Shown here piece by piece: positions 10,272 through 21,683 of a stretch of DNA of 64,000 bases. This stretch comes from Pochonia chlamydosporia 170 (Eukaryota > Ascomycota > Sordariomycetes > Hypocreales > Clavicipitaceae): assembly GCF_001653235.2 (NCBI RefSeq), contig NC_035796.1:930001-994000 (forward strand), in the 5' to 3' direction. Both the position numbers and the translations under genes were made by a program. The notes under the pieces are model-generated. The model had not been told where the DNA came from. It was given only the letters and a program-made list of their open reading frames with translations, and ran no database searches. How positions within the stretch are numbered: position 1 is the stretch's first letter; every line of letters begins with the position of its first letter.

Positions 10272-10918
10272 TTACTCATCTACACCCTCATCCTCGCCCT
10301 CCTCTTCGTCATAATCATCACTGTCATCCACCTCATCAGCCCCAATGACACTATCCGTATCCAACGAATACTTCCCCTTCTTGGACAAGTCCGCCAGAGA
10401 ATGATGATGCCCTACTTTGCAGCCCGGCTCATCGCCGGGTTTATCGCAGCACGACCAGTCGAACCCTTCAGGATAGTCTTCTCGATTCTCCTCAGTGTCG
10501 ATTGGACCATGGGTTGTCTCGTCATGGTCGGCCCAGACACCAGACTCATAGTCTGCCTCCAAATCGCCTAAATTACATAAATAAATCACTCTCTTCCCTT
10601 CTTGCTGGACAAAATAGGACGGTGCTCACCGTCATGAAAGTAACATTCCTTATACTTGTTGACTCCCTCTGAAAACGGCTCGCCACATCGTTGGCACAAT
10701 TGAAGATCTTCTTCGGCCTTGCGCTTCACACCGCGCTGGACGCCATTGCGAGGCTGCTCAGCGAAAAGGCCTCTTTCGCCTTCAAGATCAGCTAAGAGCT
10801 TCAGTGCCTTTGCTCGAGTTTGATCGTGGCGACAGAGCCCGTACAGCAGCATTCGACATGTCGCGTTGCTGGCTTGGACGAGGTCGATGATGGTCGGAGT
10901 AGCTGGCTTTGAAGCCAT
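10272..10918 (-). CDS. Small Cys/His-rich fungal protein
   Basis: Two exons, 10918-10630 and 10567-10272, give 194 residues; the 62-nt intron (GTGAGC, TTTAG) interrupts the Gly codon of 'YFHDGDLEADYE'. The N-terminal half is helical and basic ('GVKRKAEEDLQLCQRC'). A putative zinc-binding segment follows: CQRC near residue 80, a Cys-Tyr-Phe-His cluster, then the pattern W-x-D-H-D-E-x-x-H-G, W-S-C-C and G-C-x-x-G-H-H. The C-terminus is very acidic (D/E run). The layout matches a fungal family of C2H2-like hypotheticals, often annotated only as zinc-finger-domain proteins. The start at 10918 is preferred to the upstream ATG-less extension because the upstream frame is Cys/Arg-poor and non-conserved in look. 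Function unknown. Confidence 0.8.
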
Positions 10919-11653
10919 TAGACCGCACTTCCTGGGCCCAAACGCGATACCTCTGTGAATATAGGATAACAATTTGGAGATGAGGCACGAATATCGCTGG
11001 TCTTGTTGCCAGGAGAGGCAGATATTGCGTGTACGCGACACGCGTGAATTGACCCATGTAAAGGAGCTATCAACCGAGACCCTGGCACAGATATAAATTA
11101 TGTGTGCGACGTGCAAGCGATTTCGCTGATTGGCTTTGCAGTCCGATTTCTCAGCCCTAGGATAGAAGTATCATATAATTGTGACATTGTCACTTTTGCC
11201 GCATTTCATCAAGCTGAGGTACCAACAGGAACCTGCTATCAACATCAGGGAAGTGAGTGAGTGAGTGCATGGATAATGTCCCTGGCCAGAAAAAGCAAGA
11301 CATTGTACTCCGTCCTACGTAGCGCAAATTAGAATTGCGCAAGCCACTGTGACAATTGTGATGGGGAGCCACACAGCTTCGCACTTCAAGGTGATGGATA
11401 CTGTTTTATTCTTCAACTGGCGATGTGAAATGCGGAATCACCAAGTAGTGCCATTTTGGAGACGAAGGTGATAAAAGGTTCAGGCGACTGAGAACTGTAC
11501 ATGTAGATGGACATCGAGAGCCCCACCTGTTTTTTGTCGACTGCTCAGTCCTGTTCCGTCACTTCGCCTCCTCCATCAAAACGTCGACTTGATCATAGTC
11601 ATCTGTGCCAAATTTCTAACATGCCATCAAAACATCAATAAATTACCAGACAG
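10919..11653. other. Divergent promoter region
   Basis: Shared 5' region of the Cys/His-rich protein gene (minus) and the METTL16-like gene (plus). It holds one ACGCGT at 11040-11045. No gene seen. Confidence 0.45.
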
Positions 11654-13240
11654 ATGTCTCGCAAACGACGGGCTTCATCAGAGGCTGATCCGTATGCCCA
11701 GGCGCAATCAGAGGACCAGTCTCTGGCTCAAGCAACCAGCAAGCCTACGGACAGAAAACCAAGTAGACATGAGGTAGATCGTCGATTCCGGGACCTCTAT
11801 TCAAAACCACCCGACTTCAAAGAGCTATCTCGGTTGGATCCCGAATTTGCCGCCGTGTTAGTCTCACTTTCCACTGGAGTTCACTCTGTTGACGAAGCTA
11901 ATATGTTGGCAGGACCAAAGGCCGAGACTTGGATTTTAGAGACCCAAAATCAGTGATGCAGCTGACCAAAACGCTTCTCAAGTTGGATTTTGGTATCAAG
12001 ATAGAGCTTCCAGATGACAGACTATGTCCACCGGTAAGTCATTGGCGTCATTTTATATGCTGGCCTTACTTACTGATCAACTCAAGGTCCCGAACCGCCA
12101 TAATTATATCCTATGGCTGAAAGACCTGCTCGATACATCGTCGTACAACGAACCCGGGCAAAAGCTCACAGGTTTGGATATTGGAACCGGTGCGAGCTGC
12201 ATCTATCCTCTCTTAGGCTGTGCCCAACGGCCTTGGTCATTCCTTGCGACTGGTACGTCCGCCTACAACTTGCCAATGTTGGAAGCTGGCCATGCTAACA
12301 CGTAACAGACATTGATACCGAAAGTTTGAAATGGGCCAAGAAGAATGTCCAAATAAATGGTCTGTCAAATCGCATCAACATCGTGGCACGTTCTCCCGAC
12401 AGCCCATTCATACCCCTCGATGAAGTTGGCCTGAAGTCCATCGACTTCACCATGACCAATCCGCCATTCTACACGTCGGAGGAGGAATTGCTCAGTAGCG
12501 CAAAGAAAAAGAAACGGCCGCCATATACGGCATGCACAGGCAGCAAAACGGAAATGGTCACGCCAGGGGGTGAACTCTCGTTTGTCAACCACATATTCAA
12601 GGAGTCATGCGTTCTACGGGACAGAGTACGGTGGTACACTGCCATGTTTGGGTTTCTCTCCAATCTCACAAGGTTCATAGAGCAGCTTCGAACAACTGGG
12701 ATTGAAAACTACGCAGTCACGGAATTTGTGCAAGGGAACAAAACGCGAAGATGGGCCATTGCATGGTCATTTCAACCAATGCGTCCGGCACAGCATGTCG
12801 CCAGGGGCACAAATTCTGCGGCGTCAAAGAACATTCTTCCTCCTGTGACAGAGATGCAGGTAATTTCTGTCGAATTAACGGACAAAATTGGTGAATTTGC
12901 TTCCAAAATCACAGCTGCTATTGAGTCATTGGACTTGATATCTTGGGAGTGGGACACACAAAACTATGAAGGAGTTGGCCGGGCTGTCGATAAAGTATGG
13001 GCGAGAGCATGGCGGAGAAAAAAGAAGAGAGAGCAGGAGGATCCCGGTGGGAACAAAGATGAGGTAGCTTCGGGGGGTGAACCGAAGTGTGCCTTTGGCT
13101 TCAAAGTATGGATTCACGTGTCCATGAAGCAGGTTGATGTAGGATGTCGATGGATGGAAGGATTGGATGCCACTGCTTTTGAGAGCTTTCAGGGATTTCT
13201 GAAATCGACTGCTAAAGCAGCAGCAAATGTACAACAATGA
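11654..13240 (+). CDS. METTL16-type U6 snRNA m6A methyltransferase
   Basis: Four exons, 11654-11856, 11913-12033, 12087-12252 and 12309-13240, give 473 residues; introns are 56, 53 and 56 nt. The protein belongs to the Methyltransf_10 (DUF890) family shared by bacterial RlmF, human METTL16 and fission yeast Mtl16. Visible marks are the N-terminal 'RDLDFRDPKSV' block, the SAM-binding loop 'LDIGTGAS' (residues 138-145), the acidic 'DIDTESLKWAKKN' strand, and the catalytic NPPF (214-217) followed by Tyr-Thr. By family knowledge the enzyme places N6-methyladenosine in the ACAGA box of U6 snRNA, using S-adenosylmethionine, in the nucleus. A Lys/Arg cluster around residue 395 could aid RNA binding. 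It converges with the YdcF-like gene, 203 nt apart. Confidence 0.9.
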
Positions 13241-13443
13241 TAGCTCGCTTTGAGCAAGTAACTTATGAAGCATATACCCGGTTACTATAAGGCGCCTACA
13301 AAAATGAATCGAGCTCATGACAGCTTTTGAGCGTGATGGAAAAACACATGTAAACACGTGAAGCCGCCATAAACTGAGGGACGACGTTTCAAAACATCTT
13401 GTTCATGTCAAGTCTATTCTATATCTAAATTTGCCAATCTACA

Positions 13444-14121
13444 TCAATTCAATCCATTCACCAAAAACCCCTCCGGCAAATGCTGATCAAAACCCGCACT
13501 CACCAATCTCTCCATCGCCGCCCACACCTCCGCCGGAATATCCTGCTCGATCTGAAATCCCCTCGCCGGATAATCCCTAATCCTCACAAGATCACCAACC
13601 ATGATGTTGACGACCAAATCCCTAGGATTATCCTCATCCGGATACTCATCAAACCGAAACGGTGGCGAAGTAACCGTGAAGCTCGTCTCCTCCGGCCACT
13701 GCTTCTTAAACGTAGCGTACGTTCGGCGCTCCATGTACGGCTTTTGCACTAAAATCAGTGACTTTGGATGGATGCCCATCTTCTGCAGCAACGCATACGT
13801 GAAGCGCACATTCTCGCCGGTATTCGTCGCTTTAGGCTCCACTATGATTTTGTCGTCCGGCACCCCCATTCCTCGAGCAATGTCCGCAAAGACTTCTGCC
13901 TCAGTCTTGGTGAAACGGCCTTCGGTGAGCTTGCCCGAGTCACCGGAGTATATTAAGTAGGGGGCCAGGCCGTCTAGGTACAGCTGGGCTGCGTGGGCGG
14001 CCACGCGGGTGTCGAGGCTGCAGAGGCAGAAGATTGCGTCGGCGGGGTGGATGGGCATGTGCATTTGGTGGTAGTTGTAGATGATTTCGGCATCTTGTTG
14101 GATCTGTGTTGAGATGGCCAT
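13444..14121 (-). CDS. YdcF-like DUF218 domain protein
   Basis: Single-exon gene of 225 residues. It has the DUF218/YdcF signature: an N-terminal strand 'ADAIFCLCSLDTRVAAHAAQ', the glycine loop 'YSGDSGKLTEGRFTKTEAEV', and 'VEPKATNTGENVRF', which together form the Rossmann-like core of the family. E. coli YdcF binds S-adenosylmethionine; the reaction of fungal members is not known. There is no signal peptide or transmembrane segment, so it is probably cytosolic. The start codon follows directly on a non-coding stretch and matches the family's N-terminus. It shares strand with the ARF-like gene 252 nt upstream; with so little space its promoter must lie in or near that gene's 3' region. Confidence 0.88.
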   Translation of the reverse strand: MAISTQIQQDAEIIYNYHQMHMPIHPADAIFCLCSLDTRVAAHAAQLYLDGLAPYLIYSGDSGKLTEGRFTKTEAEVFADIARGMGVPDDKIIVEPKATNTGENVRFTYALLQKMGIHPKSLILVQKPYMERRTYATFKKQWPEETSFTVTSPPFRFDEYPDEDNPRDLVVNIMVGDLVRIRDYPARGFQIEQDIPAEVWAAMERLVSAGFDQHLPEGFLVNGLN

Positions 14122-14373
14122 TTTGGCGATTGGTGTCCTGGGTAATGCCGTTATTGCAATGAGGAGGTGTTTGGTGTTTGTGGGTGAGAGGAATACGAGC
14201 CTGCCATGAGTGAAAGCCGAGATGTTACTAAGCCTGCTAATAAGTGGTCTTTCAACATGGCAATTGTCGACTCAACCAAATTTTGGAACGTATCTATAGA
14301 AAACACTATATAAACATAATCATATTCAAAGTATCATATTCCTATACATGCCCAAGTCGCGCCAGACAAATCC

Positions 14374-16683
14374 CTACGTTGAAGACCGCTGCCCTGCAGC
14401 AACCACGCTAGGAAACGGTCTCCGATCAGGAGGTATAAACACCTCCTTGGCTTCACTACTATTCAAAATCATCTCAGAGTAATACATCAAAGGCAAGCCC
14501 TCATACGCCAGGTGAGGATTCGAATTCATAAAGTGGTCGAATGTCGAGTTCTCCGCAGTTTGTTCAGCAGCCGCCAAAACCTGCTGGATCCAAAACATTT
14601 TGCGTGTAAGCCCTTCAATCGACGGGCCTGAAACCTCCAACGCTTCGTCAATAGCTTCCACAAGATCATTTCGTCTCTTCGAAGCGGCAACTAGGCTACC
14701 ATCTAAGTCGTTTCGAGAACTCAGGCTAGCCACCAGCCTATCGTACAGAAACACAATAAGCTCCGAATGTGTCTTGACTATCCCGGCCATGGAGTCTGCC
14801 TCCGACAAAGCCGCTGCATCACATACAGCTGCTACCATCACGGCAAGACTTTCTGGTGGCGGCATTCGTTGTGTTGTGGCGATGCCGAGTCCACCTTTGG
14901 ACATGGTCTTCAGTTTGATGCCCTTGGTGTTGGACTGTGGTGGGATGGAAATAAGCCCGGGTAAAGGCTTTTTATCAGGATTGACAAAGCCAATACGGGC
15001 CTTCATGCTTTCCCACAGTGGTCGTGAGTAGTACACTTGCCACTCGTTACCAGATATGTCGAAGAGAGCCTTGAATGCCGCGAGTGTCAGAGTGTTCATT
15101 GACCCGTGCCACCCAGCCATGCCCTTTAATCCGGACCCAGGCACCGACTGGAGAGACGCAAGGGCCGCATGGACGAACTGAATCCAGAAATAGGCCTGTG
15201 TCTCCGAGTAGGGTTCTATATTCACCATTGACGCTCTCTTCTGCATGATGGATGTCTGCAAGGTACTCAACGCATTCTTGATGACTTCCCCCCGTCGAAG
15301 GTTAGTCCCAGATGTGCTCTGAATAACGGTCAGAGCAAATCGTATCAAAAGGTCCTTATCCTCCTGTAGTAACTCTTCTGACGTGGATTCCCGCTCAACG
15401 GGGTGCGTAATAGACGGCAATGGTGCCATGTCGGGCAAGACCCAGCTGGCGCGGGCTTTAGGCGAAAACATGAGCTCTTTGGAGTAATGTTTTCGCCATA
15501 GCCCGGCGTCAATAATCTCCGGGGTGTGGAAGAGCATAGGGACAAAGTCGTCTCGAGAAGGGAGACCTATCAAGTTTTTGAAGTGTGCGTATCTGACAGC
15601 AGCTACTTGCAGCTGAAAGAGCCAGAATATCGTCATGGTTCTGCATCCAGTCAGCGTAAATACAGCTATGTGTATCAAAATCATCATACCGGTGCGTCGT
15701 GTTTCTGAATCTCTCCGGTTTCTTGGCCCTCAACATATCCAAATGATTCATAAACATGTCCGCGCAGTTCATGACACTATTTCTGTAGGCAATTCCCTCC
15801 AGAAGCACAAGATAGCCCGCTCGCAGATGGTTGTAGTGGTCCCAGACAGGCAAGTCTGCGTCAAGGAAATTTTGCCAGAACTCCTCAGAAGGCGCTCCAT
15901 TTTCCTTGGCGTTTTCTTCGATGCGCTGTTTCAAATCTGCTTCACTGACAACATTGTCCAACTTGTCGGATTTCTTTGTTGTTGATGGCTTGGCAGGCTC
16001 CTTGCCCTGCATTGCGTCGGCGACCTCTTCCAGTAACGCGGAGGCGTGATGATGCTCGAAAGCGTTGAAGCCAGTTGGTCCAAAGATGCGTACCGGTCCG
16101 TACTTTACACATCTGGCTAGGTCCTTCTCTAATCTTTCTCTCATGCCTTTGACTACTTCATCGCGCTTTTCTAGCGGGAGGAGATCCTGCTTGTTGAGGA
16201 CAACCCACAGCTTCTTCTTGCCGGGTTCGTCAGACACGTCCATGAGAATACGCTGTATTTCTTCAACAACTTGGTTGAATCTTTCGGCATCTGAACAGTC
16301 GACTACGAATAAGAAGGCGTCTGTGCCGGGGAAGTAGTGTCGATATAGGGGTCTGATTTTATCACAACCTAGATGAGAATGTTAGCATATCCAGACGATA
16401 CATGCTCACTATTTCACTGTAGATATGACATATTAAGCGGAAATGTGCCCATACCTCCAACATCCCAAAATGTAAACTTGTGGCCCTGTGAGCTTTCCAC
16501 CGTCTCGACATTGAACCCAATGGTGGGAATGGTGGTGATCTTCTCATTAGGCAGTTTCAATTGGTACAGCAGCGTAGTTTTCCCCACGGCATCGAAGCCC
16601 ATAATCATGACCCGATACTCTGGGGTCTTGCCCAACAGCCATGCTGCGAGCTCTTTCAATTGCGTCAACGAGGCTGTAAGCAT
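14374..16683 (-). CDS. Atypical ARF-like GTPase with long C-terminal extension
   Basis: Three exons, 16683-16455, 16368-15690 and 15640-14374, give 724 residues; introns are 86 and 49 nt. Residues 20-180 are an ARF/ARL G domain: P-loop GFDAVGKT (29-36), switch I '[10 protein letters not shown]' with Thr54, switch II WDVGG (73-77), and the base-specificity motif NKQD (135-138). The residue after WDVGG, normally the catalytic Gln of ARF proteins, is Cys78 (codon TGT across the first splice junction), so intrinsic GTP hydrolysis is probably weak. The protein lacks Gly2 for N-myristoylation. The remaining 540 residues are unlike ARF; they are mostly helical with no domain I recognise. Usual ARF proteins have about 180 residues, so this is a GTPase fused to a large unknown module. 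Alternative splicing of the 49-nt intron would shift the frame and truncate the protein. Confidence 0.87.
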
Positions 16684-17452
16684 GGTGGTGGCAGTCTGAC
16701 TTACTCATGTTGTATGCTGGAGTTGCACGAGGGTATAAGTATTGTCGGATTATGTACAGGCTAAAACTGAGCAATTGAACACATTGCGCTTCATATACTC
16801 GTCACTGTCATGAAGTCGTGGCAAGAAGCTGGAGTGAAAACTGGCCAGATGGTGGATTTATCTCGCAGCCTGTTCAGACCCAGGATATTTGTGTGAGGCA
16901 GCCTGAGAGGCGCGTGGAATGCCTCGTGTGTCTAGACCATAACGGGGCTTCATGGTGAGGCTGAAATAAAGCACAGCCGACATGGTTGGTTAATGATGAA
17001 ATGTCACAGGCACCGGTATTTGGTGCGATGAATATTGATTAGAACTGGAAAAATGGGATGAAATGAACAAGTGTTTGTTGAGATGAGCAGGCATCAGTTT
17101 CAATGTTGGTGGTTGTATGTGTGACATTGGGCATTTTCAAGTCCAATTTGGTCGGTGCGCAATGCCGACCCTGACCACCACTCATCTTACACCATTCCAA
17201 ATAATAGCATCAAGTATGAATATTCAAAAAGACATGGTGAAGTTTGAACACCATCGTCGGATTGCAGCCCTCCGAATTGGCACAATATGTGGGCGACTGT
17301 CACCCCGCAAATCATCATTGATCCGCGGGGCATTCAAACAATACATCATACATCATACATACAAATAAACTCTGAGCAGACATATATTCATATCAATTCT
17401 CAAGTTATCATACTAGCATAACATTTCAAACCAAAAACATCAACACACCGCT
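16684..17452. other. Divergent promoter region
   Basis: Shared 5' region of the ARF-like GTPase gene (minus) and the SDR gene (plus). A 'catacatcatacatac' short repeat lies near 17343-17364, just upstream of the SDR leader. No gene seen. Confidence 0.45.
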
Positions 17453-18358
17453 ATGGCCTCACAATCACACCTCTCCGAGCGCGAAGCTCTCACCAAACGC
17501 ACCATCCCCTTCATGACGCTCGCCCAAGGCGACGACGCCAAATACACCATCAACACACCCACCAACAATCTCACCCGCGACTCAGCAGCCGGCCGCTTCA
17601 GCATATCCGGCAACGCCATAATAACAGGCGGCACCGGAGCAATCGGCCTCAAAACTGCACGCGCCCTCCTCCAGCACGGCCTATCGGGCCTCATGCTGTT
17701 CGACCTCAACATCTCCGCCAGCAAAGACAGCATCCAAGCCCTGCAGTCAGAATTCCCCGACACCAAAATTGAGGCACTCCCCGTGGATGTCACCGATGAA
17801 AACCAAGTATCTACCTCTGTCGCCGAGACCGTCACCCGCCTCGGCTCCGTTGACATACTCATCTGCTTCGCCGGCATCGTGGGCTGCGAACACGCCCTCG
17901 ACATGCCGGCGTCGCAGTTCCGCAAAATCATCGACGTCAACACCACGGGCACGTTTCTATGCGCCCAAGCCGCAGCCCGTCAAATGGTCAAGCAAGGTAC
18001 GGGAGGGAGGATTGTGCTCACCGCGTCTATTTCAGCGCACAGGGTCAACTATCCCCAGCCGCAGGTTGCGTATAACGTGAGCAAGGCGGCGGTTGTGATG
18101 CTCAAGAGCTCGCTGGCGGCGGAGTGGGCGAGATATGGGATCACGGTGAATAGCGTGAGCCCCGGGTACATGGATACGGTGCTGAATGAGGGTGATGGGC
18201 TGGCGGACGCGAGGAGGTCGTGGTGTGAGAGGAATCCGTTTGGGAGGATGGGATTGCCGGAGGAGGTGGCGGGCGTGGTGGTCATGTTGGTGAGCAGGGC
18301 GGGCTCTTATATGAATGGGGCGGATATCATTTGCGATGGGGGCGGCGTGGTGTTTTGA
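17453..18358 (+). CDS. Short-chain dehydrogenase/reductase, polyol type
   Basis: Intronless gene of 301 residues. It is a classical SDR: cofactor loop TGGTGAIG (58-65), a DVTDE acidic segment, an NxxG-like 'CFAG' strand, catalytic Ser194, Tyr207 and Lys211 (YNVSK), and the 'PG' loop after 'VNSVSPGYMDT'. A 50-residue N-terminal extension precedes the Rossmann fold. Closest familiar groups are fungal D-arabinitol 2-dehydrogenase, sorbose reductase and L-xylulose reductase, which interconvert sugar alcohols and ketoses with NAD(P)H; the exact substrate cannot be read from the sequence. The coding sequence is markedly C-rich at third positions in its first half, which explains the long but spurious opposite-strand frame there. 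Confidence 0.88.
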   Translation: MASQSHLSEREALTKRTIPFMTLAQGDDAKYTINTPTNNLTRDSAAGRFSISGNAIITGGTGAIGLKTARALLQHGLSGLMLFDLNISASKDSIQALQSEFPDTKIEALPVDVTDENQVSTSVAETVTRLGSVDILICFAGIVGCEHALDMPASQFRKIIDVNTTGTFLCAQAAARQMVKQGTGGRIVLTASISAHRVNYPQPQVAYNVSKAAVVMLKSSLAAEWARYGITVNSVSPGYMDTVLNEGDGLADARRSWCERNPFGRMGLPEEVAGVVVMLVSRAGSYMNGADIICDGGGVVF

Positions 18359-19354
18359 TAGACGTGAGGTTAGATGTCGAGTATTAAGGAGAAACGACAA
18401 CATTGTGTTGAAGCCGTATGCTGAGAATCATGACTTACATATGTACACTAAAGACATCTTACACGGTCTGACTCCCACTCTTCAATTGAGGTAAATAAAT
18501 TAATGAAATTCATCCACCAGTCACACGACATTCATAAATTACACAGGCTCGCTCTCCCAAACTCCTCGGAGCAAACCATCTCAAAGAACCGGCTTACCAT
18601 AATGGGCATCTACATCCGAGATGCACCAAACTGCACTTCCGTCATGCATCTCCAACCCCGCAATCACCTGCATGTATGCATCTTCAGATTCTTCACCAAC
18701 TGGACGAACCAGCCCTAAACCCCTCTCCAATCCTGCAATGCCAATAAATAAGAACCCGCCACCAGTTCGTATCTAGATCCAGACGGGATGGCATTCCCAA
18801 ATCGACGCGGCAAATGCGCTCCGGACGCTGCACTCGGGCCGTCCGACGAATCAGCGGCCCCACGTGGAAGAGTGTGGTTGCGTCGTTCGCTCCAAGACGG
18901 GACTTGTCGGGTCTGATGGCTTCAGTGTTAAAGCTTGCAAACCGGTGCTTTACAAAAGTCTACGGACATTCATCCTTTGTTCACATCAAGCCACCCCGTC
19001 TTGCCCGTGCCCCGGCTGGACGAGTGAAGCGTCGCGAATCGGCAATGTGCCCCCTGCGCTGAGTCGAGGAACCCGACCAGACTCCATCTGTCAAACCCAA
19101 CTTGGCGCCGTGTTGCTACATCTGCTCAATACAGGGCTTTTGGTTGGATGGTTTTGTAAACACTCAAGAGGGGTCTTGGTGGAGGGGCATATGAGAGTGA
19201 GGTTGAGGGTTTAGTTCATAAAGAAGCCATCGTTAACGCAACTATGTCGACAACTTCAATATAACAACATTGAACGCTCCCCGTTCGATTCTTCCCCCTT
19301 CTCCCTCGCCTATATTCAATGACCAAAAGTCTTAATAGGCGGGCACTTGCAATA
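18359..19354. other. Intergenic, no gene seen
   Basis: 3' flank of the SDR gene and 5' flank of the small membrane protein gene. Short frames at 18814-19214 are Cys/Arg-rich and look non-coding. Confidence 0.45.
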
Positions 19355-19804
19355 ATGGACAAGGGATCGCTTCTCACAGCTTCCAGGGTGGAGCCGGGTG
19401 TTTCCCTCAACCCCCACTCGACTTTGATCAGTCGTCTTGGTCCTGTCCTCGCGTTTGCCGCCCGCTTCCAATACTTTATTAGCACTTTTTCCTCATTTCT
19501 GTACATTCATGCCTATTTTGTCACGAGCATAGCCTTTGTCAACGCCCTCTATGCAAGTCGTTTCCTCGCCATCCAAGCCTACATCGCTACCAAGTTGGGG
19601 GCCTTTCACGGCCTCAGTATGTCTGCCAGGGCACTTGCCGATGTCTGGGACGCCAAAACAACCCGCATGCTGAGGAAGAAGCTCTTTTACGAGTTTGCCG
19701 TCTTCATTCTTGGGAGTGGAAACTCCGTCATCTTGTTGTTGTTCTGGCCAGGGTGGTTGGTAGTGGGCGGGGCATCGTTTGCCGTGTGGCAGTTCTGCGG
19801 ATGA
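19355..19804 (+). CDS. Small putative membrane protein
   Basis: Intronless gene of 149 residues from the ATG at 19355; an in-frame ATG at 19319 would add 12. Two hydrophobic regions are visible: one long stretch at about residues 25-75 (Phe/Ala/Tyr-rich, two passes possible) and one near the C-terminus ('ILLLFWPGWLVVGG'). The intervening segment is basic ('TTRMLRKKLFYE'). The third-position base preference is coding-like, which is why I keep it. I do not recognise a family. Its stop lies 162 nt from the convergent XAP5 gene. Confidence 0.65.
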   Translation: MDKGSLLTASRVEPGVSLNPHSTLISRLGPVLAFAARFQYFISTFSSFLYIHAYFVTSIAFVNALYASRFLAIQAYIATKLGAFHGLSMSARALADVWDAKTTRMLRKKLFYEFAVFILGSGNSVILLLFWPGWLVVGGASFAVWQFCG

Positions 19805-19966
19805 AGTTGAAAAGCGAAAAATTCGATGAGAAAATCGCCTTCACACCAACTGTGAAAATCTTCATTTCCGGCATATCGGATACTTCAACCAAACCACGAG
19901 TTGTAGGCGAAGCAGCCCTTGCGCCATATACTAGAACCCGCCAATAATCAGGTCCACGACATAGTC

Positions 19967-21128
19967 TCATTTCGAGAAAAAGTACGTGTTGCCGCCGGTA
20001 TCCTTCCGAACCTCGCTGGTATAGTCCTTCTCTGGATCAAACTCCTGCCAAGTGCTGGCCGGGTATATATGTTTGTTTCTCTCATACCAGCGACGATCCA
20101 CCACTTTGGTCAGTGTGGGATCTTCCGATGCCCCTTCAAGGGTGCTGATATCCATCAAAGACTTCGCCGCAGCTGCCCGCGACGCCGCTGTGCTGAGATG
20201 GTCGACAGCAGATGGGTCGAGTTCATCCTTGACCGGTTCCCTCCCCTTGGGTGCCTCGGAGCTATAGTCGAATAATCGGCGGCCACCAGGCCCGGTGCTT
20301 TTATTCATGACGAAGAAGTAAAAGTCGTAATGCTAGAATATATTGGTCAGCGTCACACAGTATTATAGAATGAGAATACATAGAACATACATGTGGAATA
20401 ATAACCGTATCTCTTACGAGCATCAAGTCATCCACTCCAACCCGTGCCCAAGCTCGGCGTGCATTACTTTGATCGCCGACGCCCAGCTCGGCACCAACTT
20501 TGCGGCTCTTGTCCAAAAACACCCAGACAAAGTCTCCCTTCTTCATTCGTACGCTTCCACCCGGCGTGTGCGCTCCATCGTAGAATACAAAAGGAATCGC
20601 AAATTCGGTAGCCTTGACAGCTTCCTGAACTGCCACAAACTCGCGTCGCAGGGCTTCTCGCTCGGCAGCTTCTTTTCGCAATGCGGATTTCGTCACGGAT
20701 TTTGGAACGATTCCAATACTCGCATTTGCTTTGATTTTGCTCTTGCTCGTCTCTCTATCGTGGTCTGTATCCGTATCCTTCGCTTTGGTCTTCGGGCCAG
20801 TGTTGGCGCTAGCTTCGCTGTCGGCATCTTCCTCGTCGTCAAAGGACAGTAGTTTCTTTCCCTGCTTCTTCTTTTTCTTCAGCGGCCGCAAACCAATGCC
20901 GCTGTTGGAGTCACTGCCGGCGTTGTCAGGAGTGCCTGTCAAAGAACGGTCCGGTGTGGACGTGCCTGAGATTGCTGCCTCGCGAGCTTCTCGCTCCTGC
21001 TGCTCGAGCACCTCTGCTCTTCGTTTGCGAAAGTCGGATAGCGCGACAAGACCAACAGTGTTTGTCGATAGGCGCTCGTGCGTCGACTTGTTTTGCGGAG
21101 TGAAACGCGAGGCGCCTTGGTCGGACAT
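19967..21128 (-). CDS. XAP5 (FAM50-type) nuclear protein
   Basis: Two exons, 21128-20391 and 20332-19967, give 367 residues; the 58-nt intron (GTATGT, TTCTAG) falls between two His codons of the conserved '[17 protein letters not shown]' block. The start '[16 protein letters not shown]' is typical of fungal family members. The N-terminal half is charged, with a Lys run and a DEEDADSE patch that look like nuclear-localisation and linker segments. The XAP5 domain covers about residues 175-360, with '[19 protein letters not shown]' and '[10 protein letters not shown]'. FAM50A in animals is a spliceosome C-complex protein and XAP5 in fission yeast acts in chromatin and transcription; a nuclear RNA-processing role is inferred here. 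Confidence 0.92.
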
Positions 21129-21683
21129 GTTGGCGGCGTGGCCGTGGACTTGATTGCGAAGAGGTTCAATGTTGCGCGAGGTTGCCTCATTTGACAGATA
21201 AATACCAACATACAGTTTGCGCAACGGCCCGCTGTAATTGACACTGTACTTAGCTGGACATTTGCACTTACAATACAGTGCGTGTGCCTACCCTACACAT
21301 TGGGCGTGTTCCGGATGTCCATGATAAAGGCGTGCCAGAGATTGAGAACGTAAAAGACGACTCAATGGTGATAAATAAAAAGTAAGAATGTTTTTGTTTT
21401 CTTAAGCGCCTCTTCGAGATAGGGCCCGGCAGAAATCACAACATAATTCGGAAGGATTTATCATGCTTCGTCGTAAACAGACACTCCTAATGTTGGACGC
21501 CAGAAGCTTGACCCTTTGAAAGCCAAGTTACATATAGCCTGTGGTCGGGGATACTCTTCTTAGCTATTATTTGGATTCACGATTCTCTGGTAATAAAATT
21601 GTACCCTGCAGCATAATACTCTGGGTGAGTCTCCTGACCATCCTGGACTGCTCGTTTCTGAACAAGATAACAGAACAAACACA
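21129..21683. other. Intergenic
   Basis: 5' region of the XAP5 gene and 3' flank of the GST gene, both on the minus strand. No gene seen. Confidence 0.45.

Noticed and set aside
17440..17952. 170-codon minus frame opposite the SDR
   Set aside because: Arises from C-rich third positions of the SDR; no family features.
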